64,000 nt of DNA, taken from assembly GCA_002406015.1 (NCBI GenBank), contig DHMX01000017.1:60867-124866 (forward strand). The letters run 5' to 3'. Under the pieces are notes generated by a model, which made no database searches, was not told where the DNA came from, and saw only the letters and a program-made list of their open reading frames with translations. A program made the position numbers and the translations under genes. The stretch is from Lachnospiraceae bacterium UBA4631 (GTDB lineage Bacteria; Bacillota; Clostridia; Lachnospirales; Lachnospiraceae). Positions 36,574 through 44,066 of the stretch are shown here, piece after piece (position 1 is the stretch's first letter; each line of letters opens with the position of its first letter).

Positions 36574-36644
36574 AAAATCTCCTCATATAATCATTACATT
36601 CAAAGACCAGAACAAATACATACTAATCCGATATAATAATTCCT

Positions 36645-38975
36645 CTACATTTCAAGTTTATATAACGACGATTCTTTGCAATCAAATACTTGTTTAGAAG
36701 TTCCCTGAGATACTATTTCTCCACCATCCTTTCCACCAAACAAGCCAAAATCAATAATATAGTCAGAGATTTTTGAAATAAACTCGATATTATGTTCAAC
36801 GATAATTATTGTTTCTTTATTAACTTGTAATGAAAGTAATATTCTTTCAAATTTATCAATATCGGTGCTATTAAGCCCTGAAGTTGGTTCATCAAGAATA
36901 TATAAGTTATGTCCACTAGATGCAACGCCTAATGCTTTTGCCAATTTAATTCTTTGTGCTTCACCGCCTGATAAATTCATTGACATTTGCCCTAATTTCA
37001 AATACCCCAATCCAAGTTCAATCATACTCGATAAAACCGAATAAACCTTATTAGATTTTTCAAAAATATCTATGATACCAGAAATAGGTGTTTCTAATAC
37101 TTCTAATATATTTTTTCCACTGTATTCTACAGATAAAATATTATCATTAAAACGTCTACCTTCGCATTCCGGACATGTGATATATGAGCTTGGCAAATAG
37201 TTTAATTCTATTTTCTGCAGACCAGTTCCTTGACAGCACTCACATCTTCCTCCCTTTACATTCATACTAAACGAAGATGCACTTATCTTCATTTTTTTTG
37301 CAGCATCTGTTTTAGCAAATAAATTTCGAATTTCATCAAATATCTCCAAATATGATACAATAGTTGATCTCGGAGTTTTACCTATTGGTGCTTGATTTAC
37401 CTCAATGACTCTTTTAATAGCATTACCGCCAATAATTTTTTCACAACTCACACATGACTTTCTATTAAAGCATTTTGCTATCACAGAAGCCAATGTAGAT
37501 TTTCCAGATCCAGACACACCAGTAATACAAGTTATTCCGCCAATCGGAAAACGCACATCTTGATTATGAATATTTCTAAAATTAATACGCTTTATTTCGC
37601 AAAAATATTCAAACTCTTTAATACTTTTGAATTGTAAATTAATAGCATAATCTAAAGGCTTAGTATTTCTATCTATGACATAGCCACCCTTAGGTCCTCC
37701 TACTGGTCCTAATTCAATAATATTGTCTGCTGATGAAATATACTTTTTATTATGTTCTATCGCAACTACAGTATTACCTTTCCCAACTAATTCTTTTGTT
37801 GACTTAATAATACTAGTAACATCTCTATGGTGCAATCCTTTACATGGCTCATCTAAAATATACATTATCCCCTTTAAGGAACAAGTTAACTGCGTAGCGA
37901 TACGAATTCTTTGTCTCTCTCCGCCCGAAAGAGTAGGTATAGGACGACTTAAACATAAATATCCAACATGCAATTGAATCAATACATTCATTTTTCTCAA
38001 TATACTATCAATCAATTGAGAAACTATCTCCTGCTTTGCTTCTGAAACCTCACTATAATTAAAACGTTTTAACCAGTTCTGAAGTTCCCTCATTTCCATG
38101 TTTTCTACTTCATAATAATTAAGTCCGTTCACCTTGTATTGTAAAACATCATTTCTTAACTTTGAACCTCCACACACATGGCAAGGAACTTCCTCCATAT
38201 ATTGGGTGTACATAGAAGCAGACATTGTATTATCGACTTGATTAACTCTTTCCATAATAGCAGAAATAGCTCCTTGCAAAAAAACATAGTGTTGCTTTCT
38301 TCGTTTTCCCTCTTTATATGATAATTTGTATTTTATTTTTTCATCTGCATATAATAACAGGTGAAGTTCTTTTTTTGAAAGTTCAGAAACTTTCTTCCGG
38401 ATATCTATTCCGTATTGTTCACACAAAGCTTCCAAACACTTTTGCTCTTTACTCTCTTCTGGGCCTTTAAAATATAGAATAGCTCCTTCCTTCAAAGTCT
38501 TATCTTTATCAGGGATTAATAAATTTTCTGAAATGACAGTTTCTATTCCCAATCCTGAACAATGCAGACAAAAGGATTTAGGATTATTCGATGAAAAAAT
38601 ATTTTCTGATATTTCATTGTTTCCATTGCTGTTTAGAATTGCAAATAAGGATCTTAAATAGTAGGAAATCTCTGTTGTTGTACCTATTGTAGAACGTGGA
38701 TTTACATTATAGTAATTCTGCGAAATATTTAATGCTGGACGTAGATTTTCTATACTTCCAACTTTGGGTTTATTCATTAATTTTTGCCCATAAATATTTC
38801 CAGTCATTCCTTCAAGGAACCCTCTTTGACTTTCGGCATACAATGTATCAAAAACTAATGATGATTTACCACATCCTGAACACCCAGTCACACACGTAAA
38901 TGCATTCAACGGTATTTCCAAATCAATATGCTTGAGATTATTTTCATATGCATCCCTAATTATGATTTTTTCCAT
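36645..38975 (-). CDS. UvrA-like double ABC ATPase (drug-resistance type), RiPP cluster
   Basis: 776 residues, shorter than canonical UvrA (~940). Two ABC halves: Walker A GCSGCGKSS (31-39) with signature LSGGERQRIR (~350); Walker A GVSGSGKST (~487) with signature LSGGEAQRIKLAK (~670). Zinc modules CHVCGGSKLRND and CECCQGTGL...CPECEGRR are present. Missing length falls in the UvrB-interaction/insertion area, as in UvrA2/DrrC-like proteins that confer resistance to DNA-binding drugs. A genomic uvrA would normally sit with uvrB, which is not here. It lies between two radical SAM genes, so self-protection against a DNA-active product is a reasonable guess (inference). Confidence 0.85.
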   Translation of the reverse strand: MEKIIIRDAYENNLKHIDLEIPLNAFTCVTGCSGCGKSSLVFDTLYAESQRGFLEGMTGNIYGQKLMNKPKVGSIENLRPALNISQNYYNVNPRSTIGTTTEISYYLRSLFAILNSNGNNEISENIFSSNNPKSFCLHCSGLGIETVISENLLIPDKDKTLKEGAILYFKGPEESKEQKCLEALCEQYGIDIRKKVSELSKKELHLLLYADEKIKYKLSYKEGKRRKQHYVFLQGAISAIMERVNQVDNTMSASMYTQYMEEVPCHVCGGSKLRNDVLQYKVNGLNYYEVENMEMRELQNWLKRFNYSEVSEAKQEIVSQLIDSILRKMNVLIQLHVGYLCLSRPIPTLSGGERQRIRIATQLTCSLKGIMYILDEPCKGLHHRDVTSIIKSTKELVGKGNTVVAIEHNKKYISSADNIIELGPVGGPKGGYVIDRNTKPLDYAINLQFKSIKEFEYFCEIKRINFRNIHNQDVRFPIGGITCITGVSGSGKSTLASVIAKCFNRKSCVSCEKIIGGNAIKRVIEVNQAPIGKTPRSTIVSYLEIFDEIRNLFAKTDAAKKMKISASSFSMNVKGGRCECCQGTGLQKIELNYLPSSYITCPECEGRRFNDNILSVEYSGKNILEVLETPISGIIDIFEKSNKVYSVLSSMIELGLGYLKLGQMSMNLSGGEAQRIKLAKALGVASSGHNLYILDEPTSGLNSTDIDKFERILLSLQVNKETIIIVEHNIEFISKISDYIIDFGLFGGKDGGEIVSQGTSKQVFDCKESSLYKLEM

Positions 38976-39018
38976 TCAATCCTTCTCCCTTCTTTTTCAT
39001 AATATACAATGTCATATA

Positions 39019-40446
39019 TCATTCTTTCATCTCTATTATAGATTCAACTCTTGAACGCATCACAGCAGCCACTTTGCAATGAAATTCATTAATCCTAAAA
39101 GCATCTTCATTTTCATTTGAATTATTCATCATACAAACAGTACAATATCCTCTATCTTCACAAGAAACACACCTTGGAAAACTATTTCTTTTTATTTCTC
39201 TTAAACATTTGATTTCACTTGAATCTTGCCAAATCTCTTTAATACTTTTTTCCTGAAGATTCCCTAATTTATTATTTTGCCACCCTACGCAAGGAAATAC
39301 ATCCCCCTCTGCTGAAATACATAAATAGTACCGACATATAGAACATATTGGATCGTCAGCCGTCATTGCATACTTCTCTTTAGCAGAATCATATAAATAA
39401 TCAGCATATTCTTTTGTCAACTGCGAATCAAAAACCTCATTAACTTCTTCTAATGACAAACGATTTACCAAGTTACAACTTGTATGGTCATATGATGCAA
39501 AAATAACATAATCTGTAGCAACAGTAATATTATGTTCTTTTCCCCAACTTACAACTTCTCCAAAGGAATCTTTGTTCTGTTTCATAACAGGACAAGAAAT
39601 CTGTACCGGTATTCCCATATTTAATAATTTCAACACATTTGTCTTTGTTTTTTCCAGACTTCCTTTCATTTTTGTTATAGTATCATGTATCTCTGGATTC
39701 ATTGAATATATTGATGTTTGCACACAGAGAAGTGGATTTTTTACCATTTCTTCAATTATTTCATCAGTCAAAAGTGTCAAATTAGTTAATACATTTACAG
39801 ATAAATCTAGTTCCCGACATCTTTTCAAAAAACCAACAAAATCTCTGTGAAGTAATGGTTCTCCACCTGATAATGTTACATTCAATATATTTAAATCTCT
39901 ACCTTCTCCAACTATTTTAAAGAACAAGGAAGAATCAATAGTTTTTGTTTTTAACTCATGTGGTATATAACAATGTAAGCATCTTTCATTACATTCATTA
40001 GCAATTTCTATGTGTAAGCTTCTCAAAAAATCGTTTTGACTAAAAATATGTTTCGAGCAGTCATCCACAACCACTTCATTTTTTATTTCCGAGTTATTTA
40101 TATATTCACCTTCAGATTTAAAATCTAGACACTCGTCAACGGAATTACCTACAGAAAGAAATCCCTCATTAACAAATTGCATAAAGAAATCTATTGTATC
40201 TTGTTTTAGTTCTTCATAATTAACATCAACGAAAATATCTAATAATGCGTTAATAATTATCTCTATGTCTTTTGGTTCTTTTGTTAATTCACCAAGCATA
40301 ACTGCACCACTTTCAGAAACAAATCTTTCACCTGGCATTCGTAAGGAATCATTCAGCATCATATATCCGAACATAGAATTATCAGTCAAATATCCATAGT
40401 CTTTATACTGTCTAAACATGACATAGTCTTTTATCTTAAAATACAT
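39019..40446 (-). CDS. RiPP radical SAM maturase with N-terminal RRE-like region and C-terminal SPASM domain
   Basis: 475 residues. Residues ~1-100 look like a PqqD-like peptide-recognition (RRE) fold: SESGAVMLGEL then DVNYEELKQDTIDFFMQF. The radical SAM domain has CNERCLHCY (C152, C156, C159) and SGGEPLLHRDF. SPASM cysteines follow: CSICRYYLC, VFPCVGW, CVSCEDRGYCTVC and a last Cys near residue 460. Such enzymes join Cys sulfur to carbon in precursor peptides (sactipeptides, ranthipeptides). The start at 40446 has AGGA 8 bases upstream. It follows the three-Cys precursor gene and its attenuator, so the precursor is the obvious substrate. Confidence 0.88.
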   Translation of the reverse strand: MYFKIKDYVMFRQYKDYGYLTDNSMFGYMMLNDSLRMPGERFVSESGAVMLGELTKEPKDIEIIINALLDIFVDVNYEELKQDTIDFFMQFVNEGFLSVGNSVDECLDFKSEGEYINNSEIKNEVVVDDCSKHIFSQNDFLRSLHIEIANECNERCLHCYIPHELKTKTIDSSLFFKIVGEGRDLNILNVTLSGGEPLLHRDFVGFLKRCRELDLSVNVLTNLTLLTDEIIEEMVKNPLLCVQTSIYSMNPEIHDTITKMKGSLEKTKTNVLKLLNMGIPVQISCPVMKQNKDSFGEVVSWGKEHNITVATDYVIFASYDHTSCNLVNRLSLEEVNEVFDSQLTKEYADYLYDSAKEKYAMTADDPICSICRYYLCISAEGDVFPCVGWQNNKLGNLQEKSIKEIWQDSSEIKCLREIKRNSFPRCVSCEDRGYCTVCMMNNSNENEDAFRINEFHCKVAAVMRSRVESIIEMKE

Positions 40447-40455
40447 TTTTCATTC

Positions 40456-40488
40456 CTAAATAGATACCCTCAGTAAATTATTGAGCAT
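40456..40488 (-). CDS. Possible 10-residue leader ORF before the maturase
   Basis: MLNNLLRVSI with GAGGAAAGG 4 bases upstream, ending 9 bp before the maturase start. May be a ribosome-entry or attenuation leader; may be chance. Confidence 0.2.
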   Translation of the reverse strand: MLNNLLRVSI

Positions 40489-40584
40489 CTATCCTTTCCT
40501 CATAATATATATACAATCAGTGTAACTATTATAAATATTGTTATCTTATATATAACCAAATACTAATCAATACTAAATTTTCAT

Positions 40585-40615
40585 AAAAAAGGACACAGTT
40601 TCTTCAACCGTGTCC
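40585..40615 (-). terminator. Terminator/attenuator between RiPP precursor and maturase
   Basis: Ten-pair stem (40591-40600 with 40606-40615, one G-U) with a five-base loop, then TTTTTT on the minus strand. It lies 22 bases past the precursor stop and before the maturase, so partial readthrough would give much more precursor than enzyme. Confidence 0.85.
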
Positions 40616-40637
40616 GTTCAAATAACCATACATTCGA

Positions 40638-40739
40638 TTAAGCCCTCTTATCACAAGGTCTGCCACATGGTGTTCCTCCACCACATACTGCAGAGTTAAC
40701 TGAAACAGAATTCAATACAACCGGTTTACTGTATTTCAT
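40638..40739 (-). CDS. Candidate RiPP precursor peptide (33 residues, three C-terminal Cys)
   Basis: Too short for most gene callers. ATG at 40739 with GAGGAGG 9 bases upstream; 33 codons to TAA. N-terminal leader MKYSKPVVLNSVSVNSA is Ser/Val/Asn-rich; the C-terminal core is VCGGGTPCGRPCDKRA, with spacing C-x5-C-x3-C and four Gly and two Pro. It is encoded directly before an attenuator and a RRE-radical SAM-SPASM maturase, which is the normal layout of sactipeptide or ranthipeptide operons. I cannot assign it to a named precursor family. It does not match the SCIFF, Trn or subtilosin patterns I know. The class and final structure are inference. Confidence 0.75.
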   Translation of the reverse strand: MKYSKPVVLNSVSVNSAVCGGGTPCGRPCDKRA

Positions 40740-40781
40740 ACTTCAACGCCTCCTCTCTAGATTTGTAACCAATGCACTTTT

Positions 40782-40820
40782 CTTATAGAAAGTTTTATCA
40801 TATTGTCGACATATTGTCAA
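40782..40820 (-). promoter_or_regulatory. Promoter region of the RiPP cluster with direct repeat
   Basis: On the minus strand TTGACA (40815-40820) and a possible TAAAAC (40792-40797) are 17 bp apart; alternatively TCGACA (40804-40809) and TATAAG (40782-40787) are 16 bp apart. The 9-mer GACAATATG occurs twice with an 11-bp period, i.e. one helical turn (40799-40807 and 40810-40818). It could be a regulator site. Confidence 0.45.
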
Positions 40821-40861
40821 TAAATTCTTGCTTTTTCCAGCTTTATAAAATTGAAATTTTA

Positions 40862-40891
40862 AATTCCACCGTTTTGCTTCGTGGTGGAATT
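40862..40891. repeat. Hairpin at the edge of the IS30 remnant
   Basis: Inverted repeat AATTCCACC (40862-40870) and GGTGGAATT (40883-40891). On the plus strand a short GTCTTTT follows. It is part of the stretch upstream of the IS30 start, and may be the element's end or a terminator. Confidence 0.4.
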
Positions 40892-40936
40892 GTCTTTTGC
40901 ATAAGTAGCCGTTTAATCTGCATACTTTGTGCTATG

Positions 40937-40977
40937 CTCATAGGTGCCTTCTGACAGCAGTAGAAGGCACCTATGAG
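40937..40977 (+). repeat. 16-bp perfect hairpin covering the IS30 transposase start codon
   Basis: CTCATAGGTGCCTTCT (40937-40952) pairs with AGAAGGCACCTATGAG (40962-40977), loop of 9 bases. The ATG at 40973 is in the stem, so it would be hidden in a long readthrough transcript. This is a known way for insertion sequences to block transposase translation from outside promoters. Confidence 0.7.
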
Positions 40978-41196
40978 TAAATATATATCTGGAAACAAAA
41001 AACATCTGACTTTGGCAAACCACAAGTACATTGAAAATGGCTAAATGACGGTAAATCCTTTAAAGGTAGCACAAGATATCTCTGCAAGGATCCGTCCACC
41101 ATCTCCAAGGAGATAAAACTGCACCGGCTTAGTGGCTGGTATCATAAGGGGACATTCTTCAATGCCCACAACTTCTATGTCCATCGTTATCACTGT
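40973..41196 (+). pseudogene. IS30-family transposase N-terminal remnant, frameshifted
   Basis: From ATG at 40973 the frame reads SGNKKHLTLANHKYIEN then a stop; one base shift at ~41036 restores the IS30 helix-turn-helix: LNDGKSFKGSTRYL, then CKDPSTISKEIKLHRL and HKGTFFNAHNFYVHRYHC. The homology ends at ~41196, and the catalytic DDE domain is absent. The defect and truncation make it dead. It sits between the RiPP promoter and the broken DUF2971 gene. Confidence 0.8.
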
Positions 41197-41957
41197 AGTC
41201 TATTTTATATTGTTCTGGGTGGATTCTGCTCATATAAACATTTTCTAATCCTAATGAATTTGAAATATTATTCAACTTCTTATTATTATCTTCCGAACAA
41301 TTTATTTCCGCAACAATTCGACTTATTCTCATTCCCAATTTATGTACTGGCACATTTATTCCCTTACTATTCTCATCAAGTGGATAAACTATTCGATATT
41401 CTTTTTCTTGTTCCCACGATTTATCCTTAACAAATAAATTGGTATAAAAATCAGCTTTTTTTATTTGTCTAGAAATAATAGCTTTTCTGCTTTGAAAAAT
41501 TAGAGATACAACTTTGATTCTTTTTGGTTCATATAATACTTCGTAAATACAATCCTTTTATCACCTCATATTCCGCACAAAATCCTTTATGGTTATTCGT
41601 GTAATACGCCCACATAGGTAAATAGTCAATGTTGTTTGACGAAAGGCACGTTACACCATAATCGCTAAAATCAAATAGCGTTTGATACTTCTCAATAACA
41701 TTAGGAGGAAATCCCGTTTCACTCATCTTTTTTCTATCAAGTAACATTCCCTTATATCCATATGAATCATTTAATAAATCTTTTTGTGCAAACCATATTT
41801 CATCTCTCTGCAAGGGAAGAAACTTTTCTTCATCTTTTTCAGATTCATCAAGCCAAATAAACTTAATTAATTTGTTTGGGATAGTAGAAAAACGAACTTT
41901 TCTTGCTTCGTCCATTTTCTCCTCTGAAAGAAGTTGTAAGTATTCATTTATTCTCAT
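41197..41957 (-). pseudogene. DUF2971-family gene, frameshifted and truncated
   Basis: Starts at 41957 behind AGAGGT. The first ~140 codons give MRINEYLQLLSEEKMDEARK and DEIWFAQKDLLNDSYGYKG, with GVTCLSSNNIDYLPMWAYYT as in DUF2971. Near 41554 the frame breaks: one base less in AAAAGGATT would restore IYEVLYEPKRIKVVSLIF and run on to KNIYMSR-like sequence and YKIDYSD. The C-terminus is cut where IS30 sequence begins (~41196). Thus inactive if the frameshift is real. Confidence 0.7.
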
Positions 41958-42242
41958 AAGTACCTCTTAAATATCAAACTCAAGCACACTCTCATATATA
42001 CATACATTTTATCATATCCAATTTTAAATCACTATCTCATTCAGACATATCTCTTTTTATCCAACGAAAAAAGAACACACACCTCTCTGTATGTTCTCTT
42101 TCCGTATATAAAATCAAATATTATGCTATGACGCAGCTGTCCAGTCCTTTGAATTCTGCCGCTTTCTTTTCTATCGGAAGCAAATTGCTTTCGATAATTT
42201 TATTATGCCTGATACTCAAAAAATTTCAAGTAGGTTTTTCGC
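41958..42242. other. Intergenic stretch without gene
   Basis: AT-rich, with a weak imperfect hairpin near 42070-42100 (GAACACACAC...GTATGTTC). I see no convincing ORF or promoter. It separates the broken DUF2971 gene from the DUF4143 ATPase terminator. Confidence 0.3.
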
Positions 42243-42278
42243 AAAAGAAAAGAGGTGTCGCAATCTGCTAACACCTCA
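42243..42278 (-). terminator. Terminator after the DUF4143 ATPase
   Basis: Stem GAGGTGT (42271-42277 on minus) with ACACCTC (42252-42258), loop 12 bases, then TTTTCTTTT on the minus strand, ~60 bases past the stop. Confidence 0.7.
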
Positions 42279-42331
42279 GTATCTTTCAATATTTTCATTG
42301 AAAATTTTTGCCTATAAAGGATTTCTTGTGC
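42266..42331 (-). repeat. Direct repeat, copy A (downstream of DUF4143 ATPase)
   Basis: Plus strand TGCTAACACCTC, then ATTGAAAATTTTTGCCTATA and AAGGATTT. Shares this order with copy B at 43804-43867. It begins just past the ATPase stop. Confidence 0.6.
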
Positions 42332-42336
42332 AATCA

Positions 42337-43626
42337 CTAAATAAGTTCTTTATCCAAGAGGAAATCAATCACATTTATATTCAAAATACCTTTATCATCA
42401 TACCAACGCTTTCCAATATCTTTCCTTACTACAATTTTAGGGAAAGAATCTCCTGTAAGCGTAAATGGTCTGAGTTCTACTTCTGCTTTCTCATCAGTAG
42501 GCATCGCATATGCCGACTGGATATAGGTTCGTTTTCCTCCTGAATTTACAACAAAATCAATTTCCCTTGGAGTACGAACTGAACTTCCATTGTTATTAAC
42601 AGTCCTTGAATAAACAACACCAACATCAACGGAAAACTGCCTGATATTCAACTCATTATATATGATGTTCTCCATTATATGCGTCATTTCCTGCTGACGG
42701 AAACCTATTCTTGCATTTCTAAGTCCTATATCCTCACTATAATATTTATTTGGCGAATCAAAATAGGATTTTCCTTTTACATCGTATCGCTTGCTTTCTG
42801 AAAAAAGGAATGCATCTTGCAAATGTCCGATATATGCCCGAATGGTATTGGCAGACACGCCTCCCCCTTGTTTAGACTTCAGGGTGTTTGCAATTTTGGT
42901 CGGATTTGTTAATGAGCCAACCGATGAGCAAAGTAAATCTAAAATTTGCTCCAGCACATCTTGCCTTTCAATTCTCTTACGTTCAACAATATCCTTAATA
43001 TACACTTCTGAAAAAAGTGATTTAAGATAATTCATCTTAGCTGTATCATTAGGTCTTGACAGGATAAGTGGCATACCGCCATAAAATGCGTATTCATCAA
43101 ATGCTTCGTTTTTATCTCCACCAACAGCAGAATAATACTCAGCAAAACTAAGTGGGTGTACTCTTATTTCATCACTTCGTCCTCTAAATTCAGTAAGAAT
43201 ATCACTGGATAGCATTTTTGAATTACTTCCGGTTACATAAACATCTAAATTTGATAAACCTCTCAAATCATTAAGAGCATCATAAAAAGTAATTTTCTTA
43301 CCGTCCGGATTATACGGATTAGCCACCTCATCGCACATTTGTATTTCATCAACGAAAAGATAATATTCCTCTTTACTTTTTTCCACCTTTTCTCTTACAT
43401 ACGATGAAAGAATAAGCGGATTACGATATTTAATATCTTTTGCAAGGTCAAGCTCAATCGTAATAATCTGCTCCTCTTTTACACCGTTTTCAATCAAGTA
43501 ATCTCGGTATATTTTTTTAAGAAGATAGGATTTGCCACATCTCCTGATACCGGTAATTACTTTCACTAAGCCATCAAAACGATATGAAATCAACTGTTGC
43601 AGATAACTATCACGCTTAATTTCCAT
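42337..43626 (-). CDS. AAA ATPase with C-terminal DUF4143 domain
   Basis: 429 residues. AAA_14-type P-loop VITGIRRCGKSYLLKKIYRD (residues ~21-40), Walker B YYLFVDEIQMCDE, sensor VYVTGSNSKMLS with arginine GRSDEIRVHPLSFAEYY, then DUF4143 with the terminal nuclease-like fold region EIDFVVNSGGKRTYIQ. The family is frequent and of unknown role, often in accessory regions. Start at 43626, RBS GGAG 8-10 bases upstream. Flanked by short direct repeats and followed by its own terminator. Confidence 0.9.
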   Translation of the reverse strand: MEIKRDSYLQQLISYRFDGLVKVITGIRRCGKSYLLKKIYRDYLIENGVKEEQIITIELDLAKDIKYRNPLILSSYVREKVEKSKEEYYLFVDEIQMCDEVANPYNPDGKKITFYDALNDLRGLSNLDVYVTGSNSKMLSSDILTEFRGRSDEIRVHPLSFAEYYSAVGGDKNEAFDEYAFYGGMPLILSRPNDTAKMNYLKSLFSEVYIKDIVERKRIERQDVLEQILDLLCSSVGSLTNPTKIANTLKSKQGGGVSANTIRAYIGHLQDAFLFSESKRYDVKGKSYFDSPNKYYSEDIGLRNARIGFRQQEMTHIMENIIYNELNIRQFSVDVGVVYSRTVNNNGSSVRTPREIDFVVNSGGKRTYIQSAYAMPTDEKAEVELRPFTLTGDSFPKIVVRKDIGKRWYDDKGILNINVIDFLLDKELI

Positions 43627-43641
43627 AAAACCCACTCCATT

Positions 43642-43674
43642 TCATTGAAAATTTCCGCCCATTAAGGCTTTTTC
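43642..43674 (-). repeat. Third partial copy of the repeat, in the ATPase leader
   Basis: CATTGAAAATTTCCGCC then CATTAAGGCTTTTT. Same central block as copies A and B, located just upstream of the ATPase RBS. Confidence 0.6.
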
Positions 43675-43803
43675 TATCAATATTATATATGTTTTTTATC
43701 AGGTATTCAAGTTTCCATTAAAAATTATAGTCCAAAAAGGCTAAAATATTCAGTAAAAATACTTTTATTTTTCTCCTGATAAATCAAAAAGCTGCTATAC
43801 ACT

Positions 43804-43867
43804 TGCTAACACCTCTTTATCTCACAATATGCGTATTGAAAATTTCCGCCTATTAAGGATTTTTTGT
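43804..43867 (-). repeat. Direct repeat, copy B (upstream of DUF4143 ATPase)
   Basis: Plus strand TGCTAACACCTCTTTATC, ATTGAAAATTTCCGCCTATT and AAGGATTTTTTG. Copies A and B bracket a ~1.5-kb unit, as expected from a past tandem duplication or gene loss. The region 43675-43803 and 43868-44003 has no gene I can see. Confidence 0.6.
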
Positions 43868-44003
43868 TCAGCAAATTGATAAGCGTAATTAAAACTTGAA
43901 CCATAAGTAATACTGTTGTTCATAGCCAACCCTCAACTTCCTTGTGCCTAGAGTATATGAAGTTTGGGCTTTATCTTGTAGTTTGCAAATATCCACACAA
44001 ATA

Positions 44004-44045
44004 GAAAAAGCCCTTTAAGAAAAGGATTCTCCTCTCTCAAAAGGC
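44004..44045 (-). terminator. Terminator after the LRR gene
   Basis: Stem GCCTTTTGAGA/TCTTAAAGGGC with wobble pairs (44035-44045 with 44010-44020), then TTTTTC on the minus strand, 22 bases after the LRR stop. Confidence 0.6.
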
Positions 44046-44066
44046 ATGTTGAAAAACCGGAAGTTG

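Noticed and set aside
36645..38975. Housekeeping uvrA
   Set aside because: Length about 160 residues short, no uvrB or uvrC, located in an AT-rich rSAM operon.
43868..44003. Possible CRISPR-like repeats near the DUF4143 gene
   Set aside because: Only three imperfect copies, unequal spacing and no spacer structure.
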